In this document: positions 51,590 to 63,585 of the stretch, one piece after another
How the letters are laid out: the number at the start of each line of letters is the position of its first letter
Numbering within the stretch: the stretch's first letter is position 1
Source of the DNA: Scleropages formosus
Taxonomy: Eukaryota; Chordata; Actinopteri; Osteoglossiformes; Osteoglossidae
NCBI RefSeq assembly: GCF_900964775.1
Contig: NC_041829.1
Span: 8,348,863-8,412,862 of the forward strand
Direction of reading: 5' to 3'
DNA: 64,000 nucleotides
Notes under the pieces: model-generated
What the model saw: the letters and a program-made list of their open reading frames with translations, nothing else
Databases searched by the model: none
What the model was told of the DNA's origin: nothing
Translations under genes and position numbers: made by a program

Positions 51590-53340
51590 CGGGTAACTTT
51601 AAATGTTTGTAATGCTAAATGGTGTGAAACTGTCAGGTATAAAAAATACTCTCCATTTCGGGTTTTTCGTTTATTTTGGGTGGTGCATTTTTGATCTATT
51701 AACAGATTTTTTTCCTATAAGAAATTTTAATTTTAATCCCCTCACAGTGGGAAAACACAGAATGAGTTGATATCAATTAACCAATTAAGCAGGGGGTGGG
51801 TAAATTATTAAGTGGTAAAAGTGAGGCTGCAGTTCTGAACAAGCTGCAGATCCCAGTTGTGGTACTATGCTGGGTTCAGGACTGGTTACTTGGTTCAACT
51901 TGAGGTCAGCTGCACATTAATTCCAAGGGACTCATGTGAACCTGAATTCTTCTGAGTCAGCAGAATGCTGGTTTGAAAACGTTTGACAGCCATGGTGATG
52001 ACTGCGTTAGATCATCTTCCTGACATTTAATTTGAGTTTGTCATTGCGGCCGATGCTTTTTAAATGCATATCTTTGTCTATAAGTGAATAGATGTATCTC
52101 CGTCTCTTTGCATATTGTAGACTTATTCCTATATGAAGCTGCTCTTGTTTTGGCAGTGAAGGATCTTCTTCCAGGCTTTCTAGCAGTGCAATATTTTTGC
52201 AGATGATGAGTCAGGAATTTTGCGTTTAATTTCTCCCATTTCTATGATAAATTGTACATTGTGATAACGAGGCCTTCCGAGCAGATGCATCTAAGTAAAT
52301 ATTGAGATGGCCCATGGGTCTTCTGCTGAATTGACTGCATGTTTTTCCCCCTCCTCAGCCAGCGGGTGGCAGCGCTACATTGTGAATGGAAACGCGTGGG
52401 GAAAAATCGGAAAAATTTCGATCGATGGCAAAGAAAGATGTCTTTCCTTGCGATCGGTCAGAATTTTTCTGACTTTCCTTCATGTAACATCAGCAGGAGT
52501 TTAATCAGGCTTTTTTTTTTTTTTTGTATACATATCACGTTTTACATAATACAAAATATCATTTGTACTATTCCAAAGAAAGGCCATACGTTTCACTCGA
52601 AGGGCCATTTAAAAAAACGATACCTGCTGCATTCCAATAGCTAGTTAATTGGATTAGTGTGTTAACTGCTGTTTATTTTTTTTTAACCCCCCCCCCCCCC
52701 CCATATTGTTGGCATCAGGTGTAGAACAGGCCCTTCTCCTCTACTTGGGGGGGCCGTCGGGCCTGAATTTCAATGCGCATTGTCGCAGTTCCCATCACTT
52801 GATTGTATGATATATGTAGCCTTGTCTGAACCTTACCTTTAAGTGTCTGCTCTGCAGAAATCCGGGGTGCAAGCGTAGCAAGTTATATTTAAACGGATAC
52901 CGTGCTGCCAGTATTTATGACTTGCAGATTCGGAAATGGTCGGTACTACAGGAGCCACTGCGGAGAGATGGGATTAATATCCCAGGGGTGAGCGGGCTGT
53001 CTGTCTCAGCAGTTCCTTTTTAAAAGATGCTGTATTTTCCCCCGTGGGCCCCGACTGGTGCGGTTTAACTCGCATGGAAGGAGCCCCTAATGTTCCCACA
53101 TCTTTCTCCCCCCGTCGGAAAAAGTAAAACCAGGGTGACAAATAATGCGGCGATTTAGCGGTGCTGCACGTTCCGAGGCTCTCGAGTCGAGGGTGACGAA
53201 GAGAAACAAGGAGTCGAAAGGGATGAAGTGTGTATCGTCCTAAAAGGGTTGTTCGCGATGGTGGCGGGGGGGGGGGTTTCATCGTCCGATGAAGCGCGTC
53301 ACCGACCGACCGCATATAACGCATAAGCAAAGACATTCAT
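51590..53340. other. Intergenic, nothing coding recognised
   Basis: Unique sequence with a poly-T run near 52510, a poly-C run at about 52686-52702 and a poly-G run near 53265. The part from about 52700 to 53340 is GC-richer and could be regulatory. Confidence 0.4.
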
Positions 53341-53344
53341 AAAT

Positions 53345-53512
53345 TCAATAGCGCCTTACAGCCGTAGGGTCCTGGTTCATATCCCAGTCCTACTGTAGCA
53401 ACCTGGAGCGAGGCACTTACAATAAAAATAGTAAAATTACTCTGCTGTACGACTGGCTGAATAACTGTAAGCGACTTTGCAGAAGTGCATCAGCTAAATA
53501 AATAAATGTAAA
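53345..53512 (+). repeat. CTCCTGCTG-family SINE, 5'-truncated
   Basis: GTTCATATCCCAGTCCTACT, GTAGCAACCTGGAGCGAGGC and a full tail GCGACTTTGCAGAAGTGCAT then CAGCTAAATAAATAAATG. Confidence 0.85.
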
Positions 53513-53882
53513 GCCCCTTTAGAGATGCCTTGATGCTGGAGACATGTGAATGCCGTCATACGTCGGACTTTTACAAACCCAGCGCTCATTTAAGAATTCA
53601 AATGTACCCTTAAATTGTAGCAGGAAATTTCATTAAAAATAATTAAATGGTGCACTGGACCTTCTGGTTTACTGTATCTGGCATCTGTGATTAGCTGTAG
53701 GAGGGAGAAATCCAATTTACACTGGAATAACTGACAGGTAAACAAATAAAGACAAATAAAAATTCTGGAATGCTCGTGTTTTTCTGCTTATTGGTTTTGC
53801 TTCTCAAGGTTGGCCTGGGGGGGTGAGGGGGGAGACCTTACACAGCACCCAGAGCTCTACGAGCGAACTGAATGCTAGTATT

Positions 53883-53883
<1 letters not shown>

Positions 53884-53909
<26 letters not shown>
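53884..53909. repeat. (TG)n microsatellite
   Basis: About 26 bases of TG, no SINE body in front. Confidence 0.9.
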
Positions 53910-53914
<5 letters not shown>

Positions 53915-54424
53915 GCATTTAATCTGACAAAAATCTGCGATAAATAAAAGGTTTGCTTACCTTTCTGTTAAAATATTTGCCGGCTGAGCCTGGGTGAATT
54001 TAATCAGAAAACATTTCTTAATACTGTTTACCGAATGAAATCGCGCTCGCAATGTCGGCGTGTCACGGACGCATACGTGCAACACGAGCCCTCATATGTT
54101 AAACATATGTTTGTCTGCGGACGTGCTCCAGTCTCCAAGGTGATCTTTGTTCTTATCAAACAAGGAAACGAGCAGCTTGGGATTTCGCGCGAGGTTCATT
54201 TCACGGAGTCTTAAAGTGCGGTGTAAGCCGGCGTTATGATGGCGTGTGAGAAAACCATGCGGGCCAAGTTGAGGACTTCCTTTTTTTCTCCAGGGTTTTT
54301 TCCCGGCGGCTGTGTGTGTGTTTTTCCCTCTTTTTAGTGCGCAAATATGGCCAATGTACCTCCTTAGGAGAAGGTCATTTTTCCAATATATCACTGATGT
54401 AGAATATTATTAACTTGGCCACCC

Positions 54425-54620
54425 CCAATCTACATATTCATCAAGTGCTGGATTAATCATCTGCATTGGCGACCTTGACTGGCAGGTAATGTTATTGTCT
54501 GCCGTGCAGTTATGCACCTGCTATTGTATCGCCGGCATTTTAGGCTCAGCATCAACACCCGGGAAGTGAAATAACTATGCAAATGAGGGGTTGAGATCGC
54601 CCCGGGCTACGGCTTGATGT
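54425..54620. promoter_or_regulatory. Candidate conserved non-coding element
   Basis: A repeat-free block with no open frame, dense in transcription-factor-like words: GGATTAATC (Otx/Pitx type, about 54450) and the POU octamer ATGCAAAT (about 54577). It stands out against the SINE-rich flanks. Whether it is conserved cannot be seen from one sequence. Confidence 0.3.
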
Positions 54621-54994
54621 CCGCCCCACGTTTACATCACCGACTCGAGGGCATGCCTCGCCTCGGGTCAGACGCTGTCACGGGCCCGTTCCTAGTAACA
54701 ACATGGTAATAGCTCAGCCCCGGTGTTTACGTGACAAAATTGCGGTGATTGGGGGGGATCAAAAACTGATCAATGAAGAACAAGGTAAGCCCTATGAAAT
54801 AATGACCTGGTCATCTGCTCTAAAGGTTAGTGTAGAAAAGATATCCAGAATTCTTTTCTGTGTGCTGAATTTGCCTTCTTTGATTTCTTCATCCGCAGGC
54901 TTCTTCGTTTGACTATGTGGACCTGCTGGACCAGGAACCTGGAGAAGGATGTGACCTTGCAGGTCAAATTAATGTGAAGTCATATAGCAATAAA

Positions 54995-55231
54995 GGTATA
55001 AAACTTGGGGGTGTGGTGGTGCGACGGGTTTGGCCGGATCCTGCTCTCCGGTGGGTCTGGGGTTTGAGTCCTGCTTGGGGTGCCTTGTGATGGACTGGCG
55101 TCCCGTCATGGGTGTGTCCCCTCCCCCTCCAGCCTTACGCCCTGTGTTGCCGGGTTAGGCTCCGGTTCGCCATGACCCCGCTTAGGACAAGTAGCTTCAG
55201 CCAATGTGTGTGTGTGTGGGTATAAAACTTG
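54995..55231 (+). repeat. (TG)n-tailed SINE with 13-bp target-site duplication
   Basis: SINE body from about 55008 to 55218. The 13 bases GGTATAAAACTTG occur at 54995-55007 and again at 55219-55231, so both borders of the insertion are visible. The short TG tail lies inside the duplication. Confidence 0.95.
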
Positions 55232-55309
55232 CCTTTCATACAGTATTTCCCTCAATTTAATAGCAATCTGTTCAGTATTAATAACTACTTGTACAGTGCT
55301 GGGTCCTGG

Positions 55310-55605
55310 AGGTCAAGGGTCTATCACATAAGCATAGGGAATGAGGGAGGGCACATCCTGGATGGTGCACCAGTCCATCAGAGGGCAGTCACACACACAC
55401 AGAAAAATGCCAAGTTGGCGTGAACAGTCTAACTGAAACAAGTCTTTGGGTTGTGGGAGGAAACCAGAGTGCCTGGAGGAAACATGTGAACACAAGGGGA
55501 AGATGCAAACTCAGAACGAACTGAGCTGGATTTAAACTCATGTCCTAAGACGAGTGTGTGTGCCACTAGCACTACCCGCTGTGCTGCTGTTCTGCCCCTC
55601 TTCCC
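55310..55605 (-). repeat. Third-family SINE, reverse, long form
   Basis: GCACATCCTGGATGGTGCAC, CAGTCCATCAGAGGGCAGTC, TGTGGGAGGAAACCAGAGTG and a head ending GCTGTGCTGCTGTTCTGCCC. Confidence 0.88.
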
Positions 55606-56215
55606 TCAATGGAACATTTTTAATTTTCTTAACTGTCTTTCAAGTAGTTTTTGCTTCTGATTGGTACTGAACTGCAACTGTTTGCTGTGGAATAAATAAT
55701 GAAACAATAAGGAAAATGTAGAAAATCCAATGCGTCAGTTGTTACAATGCAAATAAGGAAGGGACAAACTTGTGGCCGTGGTTGAGAATCCGCAAAAAAA
55801 AAAAAAAAATCACAATCAGACAAATTCTGCGTGAGATGCAAAGTCCGTGGAAAATCCACACAAAGGATGAAGAAAAGAGCAGCATCAGTGATGAAGAAGC
55901 GAGCGCTGCGGATGGGTGTGCTCCTCCTCGGGGCTTGCTCCGACACGACAGAACCGATAAGGAGGAAGTTTCTGTTATCAGAGCAGATAAGGGGGAAAAT
56001 CACACTGTCAGTGTAAAGTTGAGGTGGAGGCTCGATAGCATCTCCTTGAATAAAGTTTTTAAATTAAAGGTCACGCATATTATCTTTTACCTCTTTGATA
56101 GGAAGAATCAAACATGAGCTTCTTGGCTGTCAGTCGGAAAGGTCAATCGAGGTGTTGGGTTACAGGTAAAACACTAAAATGACGCCCAGGGAAGGCGGTA
56201 CAGGGGTGTAACTAA
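55606..56215. other. Intergenic, nothing recognised
   Basis: Unique sequence with a poly-A run near 55795. No gene seen. Confidence 0.4.
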
Positions 56216-56216
56216 T

Positions 56217-56440
56217 GGGGCAGCAGGGGGCGCAGTGGTTAGGGCTTCCAACCTCGGATGCCGAAGACCCGGGTTTGAGTCCCACCTCCTGCTACAGCAC
56301 CCTTGACCAAGATACTAACCCTTAACGGGCGCTGTGAAAATTACCCTGCTTTTTTATAAATAGGTAAATAACTTGGTAGATTAACTCTGTAAGGCGCTTT
56401 GGAGAAAATTTTCGGATGAATTAATGAACGTAAATATAAC
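56217..56440 (+). repeat. CTCCTGCTG-family SINE, full length
   Basis: GGGCAGCAGGGGGCGCAGTG head, GACCCGGGTTTGAGTCCCAC, CTCCTGCTACAGCACCCTTG, and tail AAGGCGCTTTGGAGAAAATT. Confidence 0.92.
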
Positions 56441-56814
56441 ATGAGGGAAAAGGACTTTCGGCAGCGGTGCCTGTGTGTACGGCGCAGAACAGACCTTCTC
56501 CTAGGCGGGGTTCATAAATTCCGAGCTCAAGGTGAGGAGGCAGCCGTCTTCTAATCAATCATCTCGTGAACTTGTTGGAATTACATTCATAATGTAACAA
56601 AGGGCCCCCAACAGCCTGAAATCCATTTCTCTGAATATGAAATATGTTGTAAACTGAAAATATAAAGCATATGGGCTCCGTGTTTAAAATATGTTACACG
56701 AATAATAAAAAGCAAATGTCTTTTTCTTTCTCCGTTGACAGTATTAGTGATAAATTCATTAAATTAACATTTGATTTCTGTGTTTTATGTATTGAAGGAC
56801 ATGCTGCCCCATGC

Positions 56815-57118
56815 CCACAGTGGCTGCACCTGATCTTCTAGGCTATAGCCTTGTAATGTGAAGGTTGTTGGATCAAGCCCCAATCCTTACTACTTCTGTG
56901 GTACCTTTGAGCATGGTACCTTGAATTACACATTTCCATTCAGCTGCCACTCATCTCCAAGGCAGATTTATGCATTGACAGAGAAGCATAATTTTTACTG
57001 GCAGTAAAAATCAGGGTAAGTACCTTGATTTAGGGTACCGCAACAGGAGGTGAGATTCAAACATGGGTTTTTTGAGTACAAGGCAGCCGCACTAACCATC
57101 GTGCCACCTGCTGTCCCC
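56815..57118. repeat. Two CTCCTGCTG-family SINE remnants in opposite directions
   Basis: A decayed forward head at about 56815-56925 (GTGGCTGCACCTGATCTTCT ... GGATCAAGCC) is joined to a reverse copy at about 56935-57118, which ends ACCATCGTGCCACCTGCTGT. Confidence 0.75.
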
Positions 57119-57119
57119 A

Positions 57120-57750
57120 TTATTCCTGGATGAAAGCATCAGTGAAGCAATAATGAAATGACTGAGCCTTCATTTAGGGGTGACAGGTACTGAACAGGTG
57201 TTGTTGTGCAGTAGTACCACGTGTTCACCACTAGGGGGCGAGTCCAGAAAAGGAGCATGCTCTAGAAATTAAAATAAATAAATAAAACGAAATAACAGGT
57301 TCTTCCTCTTGAGTTAGATAAATAGCACCTTCAGATTTCCTTACACAGACAGGCTAATTGCAATTTTGGTGAGGGAAATAACAATACTCATAGTGACAAA
57401 GCAGCTTGTGCCAAACGGTGTTCCTGAAATGCCACTTGTATATCGTTGTACACAAACGCTAATGAGTTGAGCAGAGCTGGAAGTTTATAAGGCAGCGATG
57501 TACCCATAATCCCATCTGTCCTCGGTCGTGTCACATTCGGATTTGAAAACGTAACACCCTAAATTATTTTCTGCAGTGTATGTGGATCCAGGCCCTCCTG
57601 TGGCCTCCCTGAGTCATACAATAAGAGTTGCTCCTGATTTTGCAATAGTGCTTTCAAGGGGTTGTCCCACATGCGATGGCTTTGCTTACCATAGCAACCA
57701 GGTCTCGGATTGTTGATCGGCGATGAAATCATGGTAAGAATTAACCGCAA
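57120..57750. other. Intergenic, nothing recognised
   Basis: Unique AT-rich sequence; no gene or clear repeat. Confidence 0.4.
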
Positions 57751-57753
57751 TGA

Positions 57754-57834
57754 CCGTTCAAGAAGCAGGTCAACCTGCGATGATTATCTGTATACAGTGC
57801 AGCCGGGACCCGGAAGTCCATTGGTGTTACATTT
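57754..57834 (+). repeat. Local direct repeat, copy 1
   Basis: About 81 bases starting CCGTTCAAGAAGCAGGTCAA. A copy with roughly ten differences lies at 58562-58642. Confidence 0.9.
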
Positions 57835-57867
57835 TAAAAAGTGTCTAAATGTATTGGACACTTTAGC

Positions 57868-58235
57868 CAAAGTGGTATGGTGGCACAGTGATTATTGCTG
57901 CTGTCTCACCATGCCTGAGTGATGTGGGAGGCTATGGGTTTAATCCCTGCTCGGTCTGGTTGGAGCTTGTATGTTCTCCCCGTGTCTGTGTGGGTTTCCT
58001 CTGGGTGCTCTGGTTTCCTCCCACAGTCCAAAGCCATGCTGTTCAGGTTCACCGATAGTGTGTGAGTGACAGAGAGAGTGTGTGTGTGTGTTCCACTGAT
58101 GTATGGATGAGTGACTCAGTGTAAGTAGTGTATCTAGCAATGTAAGTCACCTTGGTGTGTGAGCTGATAACACTACATAGAGTTCATTGGAAGTCGCTTT
58201 GGAGAAAAGTGTCTGCTGAAATAAAGTAACGTATA
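57868..58235 (+). repeat. Third-family SINE, full length
   Basis: GTATGGTGGCACAGTGATTA head, TTTCCTCCCACAGTCCAAAG, GTAAGTAGTGTATCTAGCAA, and tail GCTTTGGAGAAAAGTGTCTG. It lies between the two copies of the local direct repeat. Confidence 0.92.
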
Positions 58236-58561
58236 GTGTTCGTACTATCTACCTGTGGCTGAATCGCTACCATTAACATGTGGTGTAATCTGAATATAAA
58301 TGAGCAGAAGCGTTGTTGCAGGAGTCATGTGTTCTCCCATGTTCCCTTTATAAGGTCAAGATCTTATGTTCGTGGGCAATAAGATGCATCTGTGTGCTCA
58401 TCTTGATGGATCTTCTCTGGGTTCCTGAAGGGTTTGGCTCCAGACCATGAAATGCATGAATAAGTGTCTTTAATGTTTAAACGGTGCCTACAGTGTCGCC
58501 GTTTTTCTGCCTGGAGCAGCTCCTACTGTCTGTTCCTCACCTCCCCAATGCCCTTCGATGG

Positions 58562-58642
58562 CCGTTCAAGAAGCAGGTCAACCTGCAATGAGTACGTGTG
58601 TACAGTGCGGCCGGGACCTGGAATTCCACTGGTGTTGCATTT
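58562..58642 (+). repeat. Local direct repeat, copy 2
   Basis: Second copy of the unit at 57754, same strand, about 88% identical by eye. Confidence 0.9.
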
Positions 58643-58644
58643 GC

Positions 58645-58868
58645 CCATTTTTATAAATTATCTCACACTTCACCCAAAGGAACATAAAGTGTTAAGCTAC
58701 TTAGACTCTTTTGCTTATCTATACAGTAGGGTAATTTTTACCATATCTTTTCAGGGGTTAGTACCTTGATTAAGGGCAGTACAGCAGGAGGTGGGATTTA
58801 CATTCAAACCTGGGTCTTTTGAGCCTGAAGGTGGTGGCTCTAATCACTGCACCCCCTATTGTCCCCAC
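58645..58868 (-). repeat. CTCCTGCTG-family SINE, reverse
   Basis: AGTACAGCAGGAGGTGGGAT, ACCTGGGTCTTTTGAGCCTG and the head ending CACTGCACCCCCTATTGTCC. Confidence 0.85.
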
Positions 58869-59004
58869 ACCACCTGTTGGATTAGTGAGGACAGCCTTCT
58901 CTTTGTGGGGGCATGGTGCCCTCAAGCTTACAAATCCCTCCTTTCGATCCCGAGCCCCTACAGCAGCCTAATTCTGTTAAATTGCCCTGCTGCTTTTGGG
59001 GAGA

Positions 59005-59006
<2 letters not shown>

Positions 59007-59047
<41 letters not shown>
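59007..59047. repeat. (TG)n microsatellite
   Basis: About 40 bases of TG after TTGGGGAGAAAG. Confidence 0.95.
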
Positions 59048-59048
<1 letters not shown>

Positions 59049-59049
59049 T

Positions 59050-61130
59050 GCCTAATCTTCTTGCCATCAAAGTTGTACCACTTTGGGGTGTGACTTCACC
59101 CAAATTTCCTCTGTTTCCCTTTTCGGCACAATGCGCTCACATTCATCCTTCAACGTGACGCATGAAATTACGTGTCACTTTTTTCATTTCTTTAGCAATA
59201 TGAAGCAATCGGTGATGTTCGGGCTGAGGGAGTGAGAGAGACAGCGACGCTTTCATCGCTCATTGCCGAGGACAAGTAAAGTGCTCGATCCGAGGCCTTA
59301 GCGCCTGAACCTTCATTTACCCCTCCGTCGACTCAGTCTTCGGACCAGTACTCTCATTAATAAGGTATTTATTCATTAATTAGGAAAAAAAAAAAACGCT
59401 CCTGCATAATATTGCTTTCCATTTCCCAAAAACTAGATGAAAACACATTTTACTGTTATAAATCTTTAAATTCTGAGCAGGATGAGCTGAGGCTAAGTGA
59501 GCAGAAGCTACTTCACATTTAATGATTCATTTGAGCAGCACTGGTCTGAAACATACTTTGATGATTTATTATTTAGGGTTTAGAACAACTCCGACGCCCA
59601 GTGATGTAACTCGAGGTATAAATTTTTTGTTGATTGTAGGGACAGATGCTCGGCAACCGCCGGTAAATTTTGCTGCGCGTGGCACATTAAAACATGGTAA
59701 GGAGCTTCTCATGAACATTAAATGACTTGAGGAACGTTGGGCGGAACATTCTGGAAACTGTCTGGAAACTTTGCAGACACCTTAATCAACGCTCATATTC
59801 CTTCCCTAAATTATTTTCTAGTATTTACTGAACATGCATCTGTTGCGAAATTGGGCTGAATAATTGTCCATTGATGTCCAGAAGTTTCTAAATGTCATAT
59901 TCCGCCGTTCAACTCGATTTTGCGATGCATTTTGTTAGTGAAGCTGCTGTTTGACGGAACGACCCGGAAGAGGAACACCTGCTCTGGACACTGGACAGCT
60001 GAGACAGACTTCACCACCTTTGGTCAATATGCAGGTAGTCATGATGTGTAATTTTTTTGAACTTTAATAAAAAAAAAGATTGTGCATGAGGTCTTTTGCT
60101 TTATTGCAATAATTATTGAGACCTTATGTAACTTCACCTCATGCTCCAGGTGTGGGAAAAAATAAAAAGAAAGAAGAAAAAAATTATATATAAAAATACC
60201 ATCTAGTGTTTACCCCCCTCAGCTTTGCATCCAGAACCTCCAGGATAGGCTCTAGACCCCCACGACCCTGACCAAGACAAGTGGTTAATAACAACAAATC
60301 TATAAATACATACACAAATGACTGCTATCACCTCCATATGTACATGCGATCCCATACTGTTATTGAGCAAATGCCCAAAGGAGAGTTTTCTCCATTCACT
60401 TACAGTTATTTCACACTGGAGCAGTTCTAGGCCCAGCACCACAATCATTGGTATCACAGTTGTGCCTTTCCTGGGATTCAAACCTACATCCTCCAGGTCA
60501 CACACCCCTCCAGGTTCCTTAATGGCTAAATTTAGCACTTATCGATGCACAGATGCTCTTAGTGTGGATACCTAATAAGACGTGCTGGAACCTTACATAT
60601 GCATCGGCTGCGCATCCCAAATGTGATGTGGTGGAAGAGAATATATACTGGAGTGACAGCATGGAATGAAGAAAATGAAAAAGTGTAGGAATTTGAGCTC
60701 GGGAAGAAGGGTCTTGCATTATCTTCTCGTCAGCCGTCGTCTCCAGCCTTCGGCAATATCAGTCAAATCCTCCGTGCCGTCCTGAAGGGGCACGGTCTCG
60801 ACTGGAACGCTTCTTGTCAGCTTCCCAAAATAACCCGTCGCCCGGCGAGCGATGGGGGACGTCGTCCGTGATGTCGGGACGGTCAAGCGCACGGCCGCGA
60901 GGCCCGGAACCGAGAACCCAGGAGCACAACTGCCGGTAGGAGCGACACGAACAAAGGTCACCAGTTGCGTAGAGAGTAGTGTGAGGCTGACCTTCTCACC
61001 AGCAAATAAAACATCTCCAACACGTTGTGTTTCCTTCATCCAGTACAAGTCTCCTCCATCCTGTACAGAACGGCACATGTGGCATAGCTGCGTGTTCCTG
61101 CTATTTGCATCATTCGTAGATAACAGTAGC
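59050..61130. other. Intergenic with one SINE fragment
   Basis: Mostly unique. A decayed (TG)n-family fragment lies at about 60205-60290 (GGATAGGCTCTAGACCCCCA). A GC-richer piece at about 60735-60960 has open frames on both strands with no recognisable family. No gene called. Confidence 0.4.
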
Positions 61131-61134
61131 TGGA

Positions 61135-61262
61135 TTACTGCCTTGCAATGGACTGGCGTCCTCTCCAGGGTGTCCCCTTCACTGGTCTTGTGCCCCGTGC
61201 TTCTGGGATAGGCTCCGGACCCCCCACGACCCTGACTCGGACAAGCGGTTCAGAAAAATGAG
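61135..61262 (+). repeat. (TG)n-tailed-family SINE, 5'-truncated
   Basis: GCCTTGCAATGGACTGGCGT, CTTCTGGGATAGGCTCCGGA and GACAAGCGGTTCAGAAAAAT. Confidence 0.85.
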
Positions 61263-61387
61263 TGAGCGGTTGAATTACAGAATAAAAGCTTTCTAATGTT
61301 GTGCATCGCGCTTAGCTAGGCCCCCTCGACTCGGCTGTCAAGCTAAAAATAATGTATTTATTCATTATACGCTCTTCCCGTATTTTT

Positions 61388-61490
61388 ACATTTACATTTA
61401 TTCATTTAGCTGATGCTTTTTCCCAGAGCTGCTTACAGTTTTAAGCTACCTACAATTATTTACCCGTTTATAGATTTGGGTCATTTTTAG
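61388..61490 (-). repeat. SINE tail fragment, reverse
   Basis: ACATTTATTCATTTAGCTGA, TGCTTTTTCCCAGAGCTGCT and ATTTACCCGTTTATAGATTT: tail and part of the body only. Confidence 0.8.
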
Positions 61491-61753
61491 TGGAGAAATT
61501 ATGTAATTACATAGTAAAGCCACATCAAAAATGTATTAAAACTAATAAAATACACAACAGAAACAAAAACAGAATAAAAACAAAAAAATAAAGAAATTGG
61601 TAAATAATGAACATTTATCCTTTTGTGCGAGAACATTTTTACTTGGTATTCAGTCATTTTACTTCCTTTGCAATTGTTTGTATCAGACATTTTTGGACAG
61701 AGATACACTCAACGTCTCAAACCCAAAAGCATTTAGTTTCTCACTGCTGTCAG

Positions 61754-61960
61754 TTTTTACATTTATTCATTTAGCTGATGCCTTTCTCCGAAGCAACTTA
61801 CAATGTCAACACACTTGGAATTATTTACCCATTTATACAGCTCAGTAATTTTTAGGGTAAGTACCTTGCTCAAGGATATTACAGCTAGAGGTGAGGCTCA
61901 AATCTCCAACTTTTGGGTCTAAGGGCACCAGCACTAACCACTATACTACCAGCTGCCCTA
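61754..61960 (-). repeat. CTCCTGCTG-family SINE, reverse, full length
   Basis: From ACATTTATTCATTTAGCTGA to CTATACTACCAGCTGCCC, including TTACAGCTAGAGGTGAGGCT. Confidence 0.9.
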
Positions 61961-61964
61961 GTTT

Positions 61965-62680
61965 TCTTGCGAAATCCGCGGTGTTGACGTATACACTGCT
62001 ATAGAAAGAGTGACAACTAGTGTAAACAAAACTTTAAAAGCTGTGATCAGATGACGATCTTCTCACATGGCGCTCTACGGCACCTCTATTAGCACAGTGT
62101 CCGCATGCATTACAGAGTGAAAGACACAGGCAGTGATGCTGTGGACTTGTAAATATTCACAAAATAAAATCGTCAATAAAACTGCAAAAATCAGTGGCAA
62201 AGGCAGACCAGAAAAATAAACTGAAATTGTATTATACTGTATTAAGAAATAAGTCAGAAATATCGATATTACAAAATATATTGGTGATAAAGTATATCAT
62301 CGCATGTTAAAATAGCCATGAATTTTGATCACAAAATGAATTTTAGGTAGCAGTTTTTGAAAGGAAATCATTTTTTTTCCCACAGTAAATAATGGTAATT
62401 TGACCCACTAAGAACAGAAATTCACCTAATGAGACAGAGGTAAATTTCTGTTTTGAGTAGGTCAAATGACCATCTTTTAACCAGTGTATCAACCCCATTA
62501 TATGAGGGACAGGTGTAACAAGTTAAATTGTTTGGAATTTTTTCCCTGGAGTGCCTGCTAACAAAGGATTTTTTTTTTTTTTCAGTGGTTACTTGTATTT
62601 AAGTCACATTTATTTCACACCCTAAGAGTATAAGAGTGGTGCATGGAGCACCGAAGGCTAACTAGCTGTTTGCCAAATGA
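61965..62680. other. Intergenic, nothing recognised
   Basis: AT-rich; poly-T at about 62570. No gene seen. Confidence 0.4.
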
Positions 62681-62822
62681 GTTCAGGATTCTAAATGTGT
62701 TTTCCAGCAAGACGCGCATGAGAAGGCACGCAAAGGTCCCCGGAAAAGGTTAGACACACTTGTTTCAGGAGAAAAAAAAAAACATGCTGGTCCATGTGTT
62801 TGACTTTACAGTTCAGAGTTTG
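62681..62822 (+). repeat. Second local direct repeat, copy 1
   Basis: Shares TGTTTTCCAG, CACGCAAAGGTCC, AAAAGGTTA, TCAGGAGAAAA and CGTGTTTGA-type blocks, in order, with 63460-63585. Confidence 0.85.
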
Positions 62823-63124
62823 AAAAATGAAATGCTGTATATCTCTTTGCGTCAGAATTTTCCAATTATGGGAAAATTCCAGAAACTTTCCAATAGCTGT
62901 AACTTCCCCAGATTTTGGCATGTTGGTTTGTCTGTGATCGAAGATAAATGAGCCCATAATATGCATTAAAAGGAAACGAGAGGAAAGGGCAGATGCATTT
63001 GAAATCAGGCTTTGTGTAGGCGGAACATTCTGGTGATTTCTTGTAGATGCAGATTTAACGTACATGGCTGAATGTAGGATACGTGATTTTGTTTTTTTTT
63101 TTTTATTAATGTCCTGGTAGCCTT

Positions 63125-63412
63125 ATGGAAGTGTGGACTGAAGTGGCTCAATTAGGAGAGTGTCTGCTTGAAAAAGTAGGGGTGCCCAGTTCCAACCTGG
63201 GGTTTGGAGCACCAACTTTGGGGGGGGGCAACAATATAACAATCAGTGATGTTGACTTGGGATCTGAAGGTCTTTGGTTTGAATCCCACCCCTGCCACTG
63301 CTGTAGTACTCTTGATGGTGGTACTTACCGTGAATTGCTCAAGTAAGAATACCCTGCTGTATTAAGGGCAGGTCACTGAAAGCAACCCAATAAAGAATCT
63401 GCTAACTACGGT
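63125..63412 (+). repeat. tRNA-like head and CTCCTGCTG-family SINE remnant
   Basis: 63130-63205 has an A-box-like TGGCTCAATTAGGAGAGTGT and a B-box-like AGTTCCAACC. It is followed by a SINE remnant with GGTTTGAATCCCACCCCTGC and GCTGTAGTACTCTTGATGGT. Confidence 0.65.
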
Positions 63413-63459
63413 GTCAAACTATAATTAAACAAAAGAAAGCGGCAGAGGTTTGATTCATA

Positions 63460-63585
63460 GTTCAGGTTTCTCGACGTGTTTTCCAGGAAGGCACTGATGA
63501 GAAGACACGCAAAGGTCCTTGAAAAGGTTATCAGGAGAAAATGATACAGGTCCTCGTGTTTGATACCGCGGTTCACCGTGTTTGT
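63460..63585 (+). repeat. Second local direct repeat, copy 2
   Basis: Partner of 62681-62822, same strand, about 780 bases away. Confidence 0.85.

Noticed and set aside
54703-54990. Possible exons reading MVIAQPRCLRDKIAVIGG and ASSFDYVDLLDQ
   Set aside because: Donor and acceptor words are present, but the peptides match nothing I know and the run ends in a SINE insertion; not enough to call a gene.
60719-61078. 119-codon minus-strand frame
   Set aside because: GC-rich, no recognisable domain, overlaps an equally long frame on the other strand.
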